Positions 46,027 through 54,484 of a DNA stretch of 64,000 bases are shown one piece after another. How positions within the stretch are numbered: the stretch's first letter is position 1; each line of letters opens with the position of its first letter. Both the position numbers and the translations under genes were made by a program. Below the pieces are notes generated by a model. The model saw only the letters and a program-made list of their open reading frames with translations. It did not search any database and was not told the origin of the DNA. Location: contig DASSNU010000021.1 of assembly GCA_035701265.1 (NCBI GenBank), positions 434,001 through 498,000 of the forward strand, written 5' to 3'. The DNA comes from DASSNU01 sp035701265 (GTDB lineage Bacteria > Gemmatimonadota > Gemmatimonadetes > Gemmatimonadales > Gemmatimonadaceae).

Positions 46027-47235
46027 GTGCGTCCATTCGACGGGCGCCGCGTCCTGCTCGGCATCTCGGGCGGGATCGCGAGCTACAAGTCGGCGTGGCT
46101 GGCGCGCCTCCTCACGCTCGCGGGCGCATCCGTCGACGTGGTGATGACGCGCGCCGCGACCGAATTCATCGGGCCGGTCACGCTGGAAGCGCTCACCGGG
46201 CGCGTCGCCTACCACGATCTGTTCGCGTCCGGCCGCGCGCTCGCGCACATCCGTCTGGCGCGCGAGGCGGAGCTGGTCATCGTGGCGCCGGCCACCGCGG
46301 ATCTCCTTGCCCGCACCGCCAGCGGAATGGCCGATGACCTGCTCACCACTACGCTGCTCGCCACCTCCGCACCGGTGCTGCTGGTTGCGGCGATGAACGA
46401 TCACATGTGGGCGCACCCACAGACGGGCCGCAACGTGGCTCACCTGCGCCAGCTCGGCTACCGCGTGCTCGATCCGGACGTCGGACCACTGGCCGAAGGA
46501 CCGTCCGCCGCGCCCGGGCGGATGCCGGAGCCGGAGACGATCATGGCGTACGCGGCGCGCCTTCTGGAAGCGCCATCGCTCGCGTCCCGCCGTGTGGTGG
46601 TTACCGCCGGCCCCACGCGCGAGCCCCTGGACCCCGTACGCTTCATCTCGAATCGGAGCACGGGGAAGATGGGCGTCGCGATCGCGTCCGCGGCATGGCG
46701 ACGCGGAGCCGACGTCACGCTCATTGCCGGCCCACTCGAGACGCCGCCGCCACCCGACATCTCGCTCGTATCGGTGGAGACCACCGACCAGATGGCCGCC
46801 GCCGTGCAGAGCGCCGTCGCCGACGCGGACGTACTGGTGATGGCGGCCGCACCGGCGGACGTGCGCCCCGCGCACCCCGCCGGACGGAAGCTCGCCAAGC
46901 GGGAGCTTCCCACCACCCTCGATCTCGCCCTCACCACCGACATCCTGCGCACGACGCGCGCTCACCGGCGCGAGGGACAGATCGTCGTCGGCTTCGCGCT
47001 GGAGACCGGCGCCGCGGGAGCGGCGGACAAGGCGCGCGCAAAGATGCACGACAAGGCGCTGGACATCATCGTGCTGAACGATGCCACGGAACCCGGCGCC
47101 GGGTTCGGCGTGGATACGAATCGCGTGACCATCCTCCGCCGCGACGGTGACGCGGTGGAGCTGCCGCTGCTCTCCAAGCACGCGGTCGCGGACGCGATCC
47201 TGGATGACGTGGAGGGTCTGCTGCGTGCGCGGTGA
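46027..47235 (+). CDS. coaBC: Bifunctional CoaBC (PPC decarboxylase / PPC synthetase)
   Basis: This two-step coenzyme A enzyme joins phosphopantothenate to cysteine (CoaB half) and decarboxylates the product (CoaC half, FMN-dependent). The 402-residue protein has the CoaC start LLGISGGIASYKSAWLARLL, the active-site His in ALAHIRLAREAELV, and AAMNDHMW. The CoaB half has VVVTAGPTREPLDPVRFISN, STGKMGVAIA and AAAPADVRP. Where E. coli CoaC has a conserved Cys in its flap (ACG..GxGRM), this protein reads AEGPSAAPGRMPEP. GTG start. Confidence 0.95.
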   Translation: MRPFDGRRVLLGISGGIASYKSAWLARLLTLAGASVDVVMTRAATEFIGPVTLEALTGRVAYHDLFASGRALAHIRLAREAELVIVAPATADLLARTASGMADDLLTTTLLATSAPVLLVAAMNDHMWAHPQTGRNVAHLRQLGYRVLDPDVGPLAEGPSAAPGRMPEPETIMAYAARLLEAPSLASRRVVVTAGPTREPLDPVRFISNRSTGKMGVAIASAAWRRGADVTLIAGPLETPPPPDISLVSVETTDQMAAAVQSAVADADVLVMAAAPADVRPAHPAGRKLAKRELPTTLDLALTTDILRTTRAHRREGQIVVGFALETGAAGAADKARAKMHDKALDIIVLNDATEPGAGFGVDTNRVTILRRDGDAVELPLLSKHAVADAILDDVEGLLRAR

Positions 47236-48133
47236 GGCAGAACGGCTACTCCGGCAGTACCTCGAGCAGCGACGCGAGCTGGGCGAGCGCGATCTCGTGC
47301 TGGATGACATGCCGGTGGACGAAGTGCTGCGCCTTGTCGGCGCACGGGAATCGGCCGCGTCTCCGCCGCAGCGATCGCCTGCGCCATCCGCGGATGCGTC
47401 TCTGCGCCAGGACGCCGCGCGCACTCCCGACGCAGCTCCGGCGTCTCTGCCTCCGGCGCCAGCGCAGCGCACGGCGCCGCCGCCGGACAGTGCGCCACTG
47501 GCGGATGCGCCGCTCTCCGGCAGCGTCGTGGTGCCGCAGACGGAGCGGGAGCTCTTCGGCGACGCGATCTCGGCCGCGGACAGCATCGCGCGGATCGCCG
47601 ATCTCGTGCGCGAGTGCCGGCGCTGTCCGCTATACGCGACGGCGACCAACGCGGTCCCCGGGGAGGGGAACCCCGACGCCGACCTCATGTGCGTGGGCGA
47701 GGCGCCCGGCGCCAACGAGGACGCCACCGGCCACCCCTTCGTAGGGCAGGCCGGTCAACTGCTGACGAAGATCCTCGCGGCCATTAACTTGACCCGGGAC
47801 GAGGTGTTCATCGCCAACGTCCTCAAGCACCGGCCGCCGGGGAACCGCAATCCGCGTCCGGATGAGGTGGAGGCGTGTCACCCGTACCTGGTACGGCAGA
47901 TCGAACTCATCCGTCCCAGAGTGATCATCGCGTTCGGGACGTTCGCCGCGCAGACGTTGCTCCGCAGCAAGCTCTCCATCGGGAAGCTGCGCGGCGCCGT
48001 GCACCGCGCGTACGGCGCGTCCGTGATCGTCACCTATCACCCCGCGGCGCTGCTGCGCAACCCGGCGTGGAAGCGCCCCACCTGGGAGGACGTGCAGGCC
48101 GCTCGCCGCCTGCTCGACGCGACCCCTCAGTGA
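47225..48133 (+). CDS. Uracil-DNA glycosylase, family 4 (iron-sulfur type)
   Basis: The 302-residue protein ends in a family 4 uracil-DNA glycosylase domain: ECRRCPLYATATNAVPGEG (two cluster cysteines), the catalytic motif VGEAPGANEDATGHPFVGQAG, NVLKHRPPGNRNP, EACHPYL (another cluster Cys), and the TYHPAALLRNP motif. Before it lie about 115 residues: a short charged helix, then a Pro/Ala/Ser-rich linker. The GTG start overlaps coaBC by 11 bases; a later ATG near 47308 would remove part of the leading helix. Confidence 0.9.
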   Translation: MRGEAERLLRQYLEQRRELGERDLVLDDMPVDEVLRLVGARESAASPPQRSPAPSADASLRQDAARTPDAAPASLPPAPAQRTAPPPDSAPLADAPLSGSVVVPQTERELFGDAISAADSIARIADLVRECRRCPLYATATNAVPGEGNPDADLMCVGEAPGANEDATGHPFVGQAGQLLTKILAAINLTRDEVFIANVLKHRPPGNRNPRPDEVEACHPYLVRQIELIRPRVIIAFGTFAAQTLLRSKLSIGKLRGAVHRAYGASVIVTYHPAALLRNPAWKRPTWEDVQAARRLLDATPQ

Positions 48134-49524
48134 CCGACGTCCTGCGCGACGCTCCCCCCACTGTCGACGCATACCGCGATCGCCGCCCGCCGTACTCCGA
48201 GGAGGCGGAGCAGGCGGTGCTCGGTGCCATGCTCATGGACACCGACGCGGTGCTGCGCGCTGCGGAGATCGTGGACGACACGATGTTCTACCGCGAGGGG
48301 CACCGGCGCATCTTCCGCGCGCTGGTGGCGCTCTCCGAGCGGGGCGAAGTGGCGGACACGCTCCTTCTGGCCGAGGAGCTCAAGCGGCGCGGCGAGCTGG
48401 ACGCGTCCGGCGGCAAGGATTACCTGGGCGTGCTCCTCGAGGCGGTGTCCACCGCCGCGAACGTCGAATACCACGCGCGCATCGTGCGTGAGAAGGCGCT
48501 CCTCCGGCGGCTGATCGAGACGTCGACGTCCATCGTGGCCGATGCCTTCGAGGCGCGGCAGTCGGCCGCGGAGCTGCTCGACGAGGCGGAGCACCGCATC
48601 TTCGACGTCAGTCAGCAGCGCGGCGAACGGGGCTTCACGCGCATCAAGGAGCTCATGTGGCCCACCATGGAGCGGATCGAGCAGCTCCAGCGGGGGGGCA
48701 AGACGATCACCGGTGTGCCGAGCGGCTTCGGCGATCTGGATGAGATGACGTCCGGGTTCCAGCCGGCCGACCTCATCATCGTCGCGGCGCGGCCGTCCAT
48801 GGGGAAAACGGCCTTCATCCTCAACGTGGCGCAATACGCCGCGATCGAGCACAACATTCCGATTGCGGTGTTCTCGCTCGAAATGAGTAAAGAAGCACTC
48901 GTGCAGCGCATGCTCACCGCCGAGGCCCGCGTGGACGGGCAGAAGCTCCGGAAGGGGATGTTGCGGGACGACGATTTCCCGCGCATGGCCCGCGCCGCCG
49001 GCATCCTGAGCGCTGCACCCATCTGGATCGACGACACCGCCGGCATCACCCTGCTCGAGATTCGCTCCAAGGCGCGGCGCCTCAAGGCCGACGCCGGTGT
49101 GGGAATGGTAGTGGTCGACTATCTGCAGCTCATCGCCGGACCCAGCAACGTGGAAAGCCGCCAGCAGGAGATCAGTCACATCTCCCGCTCCCTGAAAGCA
49201 CTCGCCAAGGAACTGGGGGTCCCCGTGGTGGCGCTGTCGCAGCTCTCGCGCGCACCCGAGCAGCGGACCGGAGACCACAAGCGCCCGCAGCTCTCCGACC
49301 TGCGCGAGTCGGGAGCCATCGAGCAGGACGCGGACCTCGTCATGTTCCTGTACCGGCAGGAGATGTACGACGGTCCCGTGGACAAGGACGGCAATTCGCT
49401 CGAAGGACGGGCGGAGGTCATCGTGGGCAAGCAGCGCAACGGTCCCACCGGCATCGTGAATCTGTACTTCCACAAGGCCTACACCCGGTTCGAGAGCTAC
49501 TCGGCGCGCGCCACCGAATCGTGA
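48130..49524 (+). CDS. dnaB: Replicative DNA helicase DnaB
   Basis: DnaB is the hexameric helicase that drives the replication fork. The 464-residue protein has the N-terminal helical domain (PPYSEEAEQAVLGAMLMDTD), Walker A ARPSMGKTAFILNVA, FSLEMSKEALVQRML, Walker B VVVDYLQLI and the C-terminal FLYRQEMY with KQRNGPTG (arginine finger). No intein is present. GTG start overlapping the glycosylase stop, and stop overlapping radA. Confidence 0.97.
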   Translation: MTDVLRDAPPTVDAYRDRRPPYSEEAEQAVLGAMLMDTDAVLRAAEIVDDTMFYREGHRRIFRALVALSERGEVADTLLLAEELKRRGELDASGGKDYLGVLLEAVSTAANVEYHARIVREKALLRRLIETSTSIVADAFEARQSAAELLDEAEHRIFDVSQQRGERGFTRIKELMWPTMERIEQLQRGGKTITGVPSGFGDLDEMTSGFQPADLIIVAARPSMGKTAFILNVAQYAAIEHNIPIAVFSLEMSKEALVQRMLTAEARVDGQKLRKGMLRDDDFPRMARAAGILSAAPIWIDDTAGITLLEIRSKARRLKADAGVGMVVVDYLQLIAGPSNVESRQQEISHISRSLKALAKELGVPVVALSQLSRAPEQRTGDHKRPQLSDLRESGAIEQDADLVMFLYRQEMYDGPVDKDGNSLEGRAEVIVGKQRNGPTGIVNLYFHKAYTRFESYSARATES

Positions 49525-50915
49525 GTGCCCGGGTGCGCACCGTGCACCGGTGCACGGAATGCGGTGCGGAATACGCCCGCTGGCAGGGGCGCTGCGATGT
49601 GTGCGAGGAGTGGAACACGCTCGTGGAAGAAGTGGCTGCCCCTGTCGCCCGCGCCGCGGGACCCGCACGCCGCGGTGACCGCACCTCCGGATCGCATGCT
49701 GTCGCTGCGGCAGCCACCGTCGCGCTTCGCGACGTGCACGCCGCCCCCGAGCTGCGGTGGCACACGGGGATCGACGAATTCGATTTCGTGCTGGGCGGCG
49801 GCATCGTGCCGGGCTCCATGGTGCTCATCGGCGGAGAGCCCGGGATCGGCAAATCCACCCTGCTCCTGCAGGTCGCCGCGCGCATCCAGCAGACGGGCCA
49901 CGACACACTGTACGTGTCCGGCGAGGAGTCTCCTCTTCAGGTGAAGCTCCGCGCCAACCGGCTCTCCGAGCCGGCCGGCGATGTCGCGCTCGCCGCGGAG
50001 ACGCAGGTGGAGCTCATTCTCGCGGCGGCCGAGGCAGCGCGCCCCGACGTGCTCTTCGTCGATTCCATCCAGACCGTGTTCACACCCGACCTGGACGGAG
50101 CACCCGGAAGTGTCGGCCAGGTACGGGAGTGCGCCGCTCGGTTGATGCGATTTGCGAAGGACTCCGGCATCGCCGTGTTCATCGTCGGACACGTGACCAA
50201 GGGGGGAGGGATCGCCGGCCCGAAGACGTTGGAGCACATCGTGGACACGGTGCTCTACTTCGAGGGCGAGGGATCGCTCGACCACCGTGTGCTCCGCGCC
50301 ACCAAGAACCGCTTTGGCGGCGTGGACGAGATCGGCGTCTTCCGCATGACCGAGAGCGGGCTCGTGGCGGTCGCCAATCCGTCGGCGCTGTTCATGGGCG
50401 AGCGGATCGAAGTCGCGTCGGGAAGCGCCGTGACGGCGTTGCTGGAAGGGACGCGACCCGTGCTCGTGGAGATCCAGGCGCTGGCCGCCAAGGCGGGCTT
50501 CGGCACGCCGCAGCGCGTCGCCACCGGCTTCGATGGGCGCCGCCTGGCGCTGCTGCTCGCGGTGCTCGACAAGCGCGCGGGGCTTCCGGTCACGCAACTG
50601 GATGTGTTCGTGAACGTGGTGGGCGGGCTCCGTGCACAGGAGCCTGCGGCGGACCTCGCCGTGGCCGCAGCGCTCGCCTCGAGCGTGTTCGATCGCGCAC
50701 TGCCGGCAGACGCGATGTTTCTGGGTGAGGTGGGACTGGGGGGCGAGATCCGCCCGATCTCGCAGGTGGAGCGTCGCCTCGCCGAAGGGGGAAAGCTCGG
50801 GCTGCGCACCGCGTACCTCGCTGAGCGGAGCGTGCCGACTCGCACCGCGCGCGGCACGCTCCGGGCGACCGGGGTGCGGACCGTCGAGCAACTCTTCCGC
50901 CAGCTCTTTCCATGA
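49521..50915 (+). CDS. radA: DNA repair protein RadA
   Basis: RadA is a RecA-like helicase that helps branch migration in recombination. The 464-residue protein has the N-terminal zinc finger (CTECGAEYARWQGRCDVC), Walker A GGEPGIGKSTLL, the RadA-specific KNRFGGVDEIG motif, and a C-terminal Lon-like domain (GEVGLGGEIRPISQVERRL). It is complete and typical. GTG start, ATGA overlap with ispD. Confidence 0.97.
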   Translation: MSARVRTVHRCTECGAEYARWQGRCDVCEEWNTLVEEVAAPVARAAGPARRGDRTSGSHAVAAAATVALRDVHAAPELRWHTGIDEFDFVLGGGIVPGSMVLIGGEPGIGKSTLLLQVAARIQQTGHDTLYVSGEESPLQVKLRANRLSEPAGDVALAAETQVELILAAAEAARPDVLFVDSIQTVFTPDLDGAPGSVGQVRECAARLMRFAKDSGIAVFIVGHVTKGGGIAGPKTLEHIVDTVLYFEGEGSLDHRVLRATKNRFGGVDEIGVFRMTESGLVAVANPSALFMGERIEVASGSAVTALLEGTRPVLVEIQALAAKAGFGTPQRVATGFDGRRLALLLAVLDKRAGLPVTQLDVFVNVVGGLRAQEPAADLAVAAALASSVFDRALPADAMFLGEVGLGGEIRPISQVERRLAEGGKLGLRTAYLAERSVPTRTARGTLRATGVRTVEQLFRQLFP

Positions 50916-51712
50916 CGGACCTCACAAGGGCACCCGTTGAGCCGGAACGTTCCGGGAGCGCGGCAGCGCGCGCCCCGGAGAGCAGTGCGACGCCGACGGT
51001 CCACGGCGCCGCTCCGGAGCGCGACGTTGGCGTGGTGATCGTGGCCGCCGGTGCCAGCACGCGCACGGGCGCGACGGACACGCGCGAGCTCAAGCAGTTC
51101 CGCTGGGTGGCGGGGAAGCCGATGCTCCTGCACAGCCTGCAGGCGTTCCACCGCCGCGCGGATGTCGCCATGGTGGTGTGCGTCCTGCCGCGCTACACGG
51201 TGGGTGATCCGCCCCCGTGGATTTTCCAGTGCGACGTGGATCGGCTACTCCTCTCCGTGGGCGGTCGCCACCGTGGCGAATCGGTACGCAACGGCATGGA
51301 GGATCTTCCCGCGGAAGTGCGCGTCGTGCTCGTGCACGATGCGGCACGCCCGCTGGTGGATGACGCCGTCGTGGATCGCGTGGTCCAAGCCGCGCGCGCG
51401 GGAAGCGGCGCCGTTCCCGCGCTGCCGGTGGTGGACACCGTGAAGGAGGTGGACGACGACGGGCGCATCGTTCGCACGGTGGACCGCGCGCGGCTCTGGC
51501 GCGCGCAGACACCGCAGGGCTTCCCACGCGAGATGATCGAGCGTGCCTACGCGGTAGCCGAAGCGGAGCGTCGGACCGCCACCGACGACGCGGCGCTGTG
51601 CGAGCACCTGGGTTTGCCGGTGATCGTGGTGGAGGGGAGCGAGCGCGCCATCAAGATCACGAACGAGGCCGACTTCGCGCGCGTCGACGCGTTGGCGGCG
51701 CTGGCCACATGA
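50912..51712 (+). CDS. ispD: 2-C-methyl-D-erythritol 4-phosphate cytidylyltransferase
   Basis: IspD makes CDP-methylerythritol in the MEP isoprenoid pathway. The 266-residue protein has VIVAAGASTRTG ... LKQFRWVAGKPML, SVGGRHRGESVRNG, VHDAARPLV, DTVKEV and RAQTPQGF, all family motifs. It carries about 38 extra Ala/Pro/Ser-rich N-terminal residues before the catalytic fold, so the true start may be further in. No ispF follows, unlike in many bacteria. Confidence 0.93.
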   Translation: MTDLTRAPVEPERSGSAAARAPESSATPTVHGAAPERDVGVVIVAAGASTRTGATDTRELKQFRWVAGKPMLLHSLQAFHRRADVAMVVCVLPRYTVGDPPPWIFQCDVDRLLLSVGGRHRGESVRNGMEDLPAEVRVVLVHDAARPLVDDAVVDRVVQAARAGSGAVPALPVVDTVKEVDDDGRIVRTVDRARLWRAQTPQGFPREMIERAYAVAEAERRTATDDAALCEHLGLPVIVVEGSERAIKITNEADFARVDALAALAT

Positions 51713-52380
51713 CGGCGACCCGCGATCTCATCCCGTTCGGCTCCGACGCCGACGTGGAGAAGGCGCTCCCGACGGTGGTGACCTACCTGCAGCGCGGAGG
51801 CGTGCTCGCCTATCCCACCGAGACGGTGTATGGATTCGGCGGCGCGCCCACCCCAGAAGCAATCGATGCGCTCGCACGTCTCAAGCCGCGGCCGGCGGGA
51901 AAGCCGTACCTCCTGCTCGTGGCCTCGCTCGAGATGATCGCCGCACTCGGGATGCGTCTCGAGGGCGACGCCGCTCGCCTGGCGGAGCGCCACTGGCCCG
52001 GTGCACTCACCCTCGTGCTCCCCGCGGAGAACGATCAGATCTCCGGTCGCTTGCGCGGCCCCGAAGGCGGCGTGGCGGTGCGCTGGACCTCGCATCCCGG
52101 ATTGGCGCGGCTGCTGCGCGCGTTCGGCCATCCGATCACATCCACGAGCGCGAACGCCGCCGGCGCACCCCCGGCCCTGAGCGCCTCCGAACTCGCGCGC
52201 GAGTGGAGCGCCGCCATGGCGCGGGACGCGCTGCGCGTGCTCGATGGCGGCATTCTGGCGGCATCGCCGGCGTCCACCATGGTAGATTGCACTGGACGCC
52301 ACCCGCGCGTGATCCGGCCCGGCGCGATCGCCTCGGCCACACTGCGGCAAACCGTCCCCGATCTCATCGGCGATGTCTGA
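51709..52380 (+). CDS. tsaC: L-threonylcarbamoyladenylate synthase (Sua5/YrdC family)
   Basis: This enzyme makes threonylcarbamoyl-AMP for t6A37 modification of ANN-decoding tRNAs. The 223-residue protein has GGVLAYPTETVYGFGG, LKPRPAGKPYLLLV (KxR..KP motif), HWPGALTLVLPA, VAVRWTSHP and ITSTSANAAGAPP. It is YrdC-length, without the long Sua5 C-terminal domain. The ATG overlaps the ispD stop; the end overlaps ywlE by 8 bases. In Bacillus ywlC and ywlE are likewise close neighbours. Confidence 0.93.
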   Translation: MTATRDLIPFGSDADVEKALPTVVTYLQRGGVLAYPTETVYGFGGAPTPEAIDALARLKPRPAGKPYLLLVASLEMIAALGMRLEGDAARLAERHWPGALTLVLPAENDQISGRLRGPEGGVAVRWTSHPGLARLLRAFGHPITSTSANAAGAPPALSASELAREWSAAMARDALRVLDGGILAASPASTMVDCTGRHPRVIRPGAIASATLRQTVPDLIGDV

Positions 52381-52867
52381 GCCAATCCGCATCCTCTTCG
52401 TCTGCACCGGCAATACGTGCCGCAGCGCGATGGCCGAAGCCATTGGCAAGCGCATCGCGGCCGAGCGTGGGCTCACCCACGTGGAGATCGGCAGCGCCGG
52501 CACCGCGGCGTGGGATGGCGCGCCAGCATCCGACGGCGCACTACTCGTTGGGATCGAGTGCGGCATCGACCTTGCTCCGCACGCCGCGCGTGCGCTCACA
52601 CGAGAGATCGTGGAGCAGAGCGATCTCATCCTGACCATGGGCGCGCATCACCTCGAGCGCGCGGAGGCACTCGGCGGGCGCGGCAAGACCTATCTGCTCA
52701 CCGAATACGCCTCGCCCCCGGAGGAGCGCGCCGGCGGCGGGCGCGCCATCGCCGATCCCTTCGGCGGTGGTCTCGACGCCTACCGCCAGGCGTTCGAGGA
52801 GCTGGACGCCGAGATCCGGCGTGTCTTCGACGGAATCTCCGCGGGACGCGGCCTCCAGGGGCGATGA
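52373..52867 (+). CDS. ywlE: Low-molecular-weight phosphatase, YwlE-type protein-arginine phosphatase
   Basis: The 164-residue protein has the LMW-PTP P-loop ILFVCTGNTCRSAMAEA (Cys11, Arg17, Ser18) and the general-acid segment ADPFGGGLDAYRQAFEEL. The fifth P-loop residue is Thr15, the residue that in YwlE (CTGNTCRS) selects phosphoarginine; tyrosine phosphatases usually have Ile there. A protein-arginine phosphatase role is therefore likely, though no McsB arginine kinase is in the window. A Cys-X5-Arg phosphatase on other substrates remains possible. Confidence 0.85.
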   Translation: MSEPIRILFVCTGNTCRSAMAEAIGKRIAAERGLTHVEIGSAGTAAWDGAPASDGALLVGIECGIDLAPHAARALTREIVEQSDLILTMGAHHLERAEALGGRGKTYLLTEYASPPEERAGGGRAIADPFGGGLDAYRQAFEELDAEIRRVFDGISAGRGLQGR

Positions 52868-53679
52868 GCGTCGTACCGGGTCGGTTGGTCCTGTTGGGCC
52901 ACCCGGTCGCGCATTCGCTCTCTCCGCACTTCCAGAACGCGGCCCTCCGCCACTGCGGCCTCCCGCTGGCGTACGAGGCGCTGGACGTCCCGCCGGCGAC
53001 GCTCGATCAGATCATCGAGGAGCTGCGTCGCGAGAACGGCGCGGGGAACGTGACCGTGCCGCACAAGGTGGCCATGGCGGCCCGGTGCGACCGGCTCACC
53101 GCCGCGGCGCGACAGGTGGGCGCGGTGAACGTCTTCTGGTTCGACGAGTCCGCGCTGGTGGGAGACAATACCGATGTGGGTGGGTTCGTCGGCGCGGCTG
53201 AAGCGCTTGCCGGCGGACGCATCGAGGGCGTGCGCATCGCGCTCCTTGGCGCGGGGGGTGCCGCCGCGGCGGTGGCCGCCGGAGTGAGCGCGTGGCCGCG
53301 GTGCACGATGGTCGTGGCCAACCGGAGCATCGAGCGCGCCGCCGGCTTGCAGCAACGCTTTCCCCTCATTCGCGCGATCACTACCGACACCGTTGCCGCG
53401 GTGCGCGATGCGGACGTCGTCGTGAATGCGACCACGATCGGGATGGATGACGGTGGCGTGCCCGTGTCCATCGAGGAGATCGCGCCGCACGCGTTGCTGC
53501 TCGATCTCGTGTACCGGCGCGGCGGCACGCGCTGGGTGCGCGAGGCGCGAGCGCGCGGCATGCGCGCGGACGACGGCACCGCCATGCTGGTGGAGCAGGG
53601 CGCGCTCGCATTCGAGCGCTGGTTCGACGTACCCGCGCCGCGCGAGGTGATGCGCGCGGCAATCGAGAGCGCGACGTGA
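52864..53679 (+). CDS. aroE: Shikimate dehydrogenase
   Basis: AroE reduces 3-dehydroshikimate with NADPH in aromatic amino-acid synthesis. The 271-residue protein has LLGHPVAHSLSPHFQNAAL (substrate Ser residues), NVTVPHKVAMA with the catalytic Lys, GDNTDVGGF with the catalytic Asp, the Rossmann LLGAGGAAAAVAAG, and NATTIGMDD. The usual Arg following GAGGAA is Ala, and VANRS appears where NADPH-binding NRT/S is expected. ATG overlapping ywlE. Confidence 0.95.
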   Translation: MSVVPGRLVLLGHPVAHSLSPHFQNAALRHCGLPLAYEALDVPPATLDQIIEELRRENGAGNVTVPHKVAMAARCDRLTAAARQVGAVNVFWFDESALVGDNTDVGGFVGAAEALAGGRIEGVRIALLGAGGAAAAVAAGVSAWPRCTMVVANRSIERAAGLQQRFPLIRAITTDTVAAVRDADVVVNATTIGMDDGGVPVSIEEIAPHALLLDLVYRRGGTRWVREARARGMRADDGTAMLVEQGALAFERWFDVPAPREVMRAAIESAT

Positions 53680-54464
53680 CCGCGTGGCGGACGGACGTCA
53701 CGCTGCTGCCGCGCGCCGGGCACACGCTCGCCGCGGCGGGACGCCTGGCCGTGGAGCTCCTGCTTCCCGCGGTGTGCGCCGCGTGCGAGCAGCGCCTGGA
53801 TGCGGGGGATGCCGGACCGGTGTGCGCCCGCTGCTGGATCCGTGCGCGCGCGCTTCCGTACCCGCAGTGCGTCCGATGCGGACACCCGCTCCGCCCCTCG
53901 GGGCAGTGCCCGTGGTGCGTGCTCTGGCCTCCCTACGTACGCGCCATTCGTTCGGCGTACTGGATTCCCGGCGGCACGGCGGGGCAGATCGTCTACGCGC
54001 TCAAGTACCATGGCTGGACGCGCACGGCGCACGCGATGGCGGAGCGGATGGCGCGGTGCGCGTGGCCCACAGATGTGATGGAGGAGCGCACCGCGCTGGT
54101 GCCCGTGCCGTTGTCGGCCACGCGCGCGCGCGAACGTGGATTCAATCAGAGCGCGCTCCTGGCCGCGGCGCTGGCCAGCCGATGGCAGCTCCCCGTGTGG
54201 AGCACCGTCCTGGAGCGCACGCGCGCGACGCGTACGCAAACGCGGTTGACACCGGATGCCCGCCGGGCCAATGTTGCCGGCGCATTCCGTGCAGTGGAGA
54301 CGGCCGGCGCGGCCCTGGCAGGATCGCACCCCGTCCTGGTGGACGATGTCGTCACCACGGGGGCGACGCTCGTGGCCTGTGCGGCTGCGCTCCACGCGGC
54401 GGGAGCACGCATCATCAGCGTCATCACCTTCGGGCGGGCGCCTGCAACCGGCGACCGCCCTTGA
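53676..54464 (+). CDS. comF: ComF family phosphoribosyltransferase-like protein
   Basis: ComF/GntX proteins contain a type I phosphoribosyltransferase fold and act in DNA uptake in competent bacteria; the biochemical step is not settled. The 262-residue protein has two CxxC zinc-binding pairs (VCAACEQ, VCARC; then CVRCG, CPWC), the KYHGWTRTA segment, LVPVPLSATRARERGFNQS, and the PRPP loop PVLVDDVVTTGATL. GTG start, overlapping aroE. Confidence 0.92.
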   Translation: MTAWRTDVTLLPRAGHTLAAAGRLAVELLLPAVCAACEQRLDAGDAGPVCARCWIRARALPYPQCVRCGHPLRPSGQCPWCVLWPPYVRAIRSAYWIPGGTAGQIVYALKYHGWTRTAHAMAERMARCAWPTDVMEERTALVPVPLSATRARERGFNQSALLAAALASRWQLPVWSTVLERTRATRTQTRLTPDARRANVAGAFRAVETAGAALAGSHPVLVDDVVTTGATLVACAAALHAAGARIISVITFGRAPATGDRP

Positions 54465-54484
54465 GCACAGGAGCAGGACATCCC

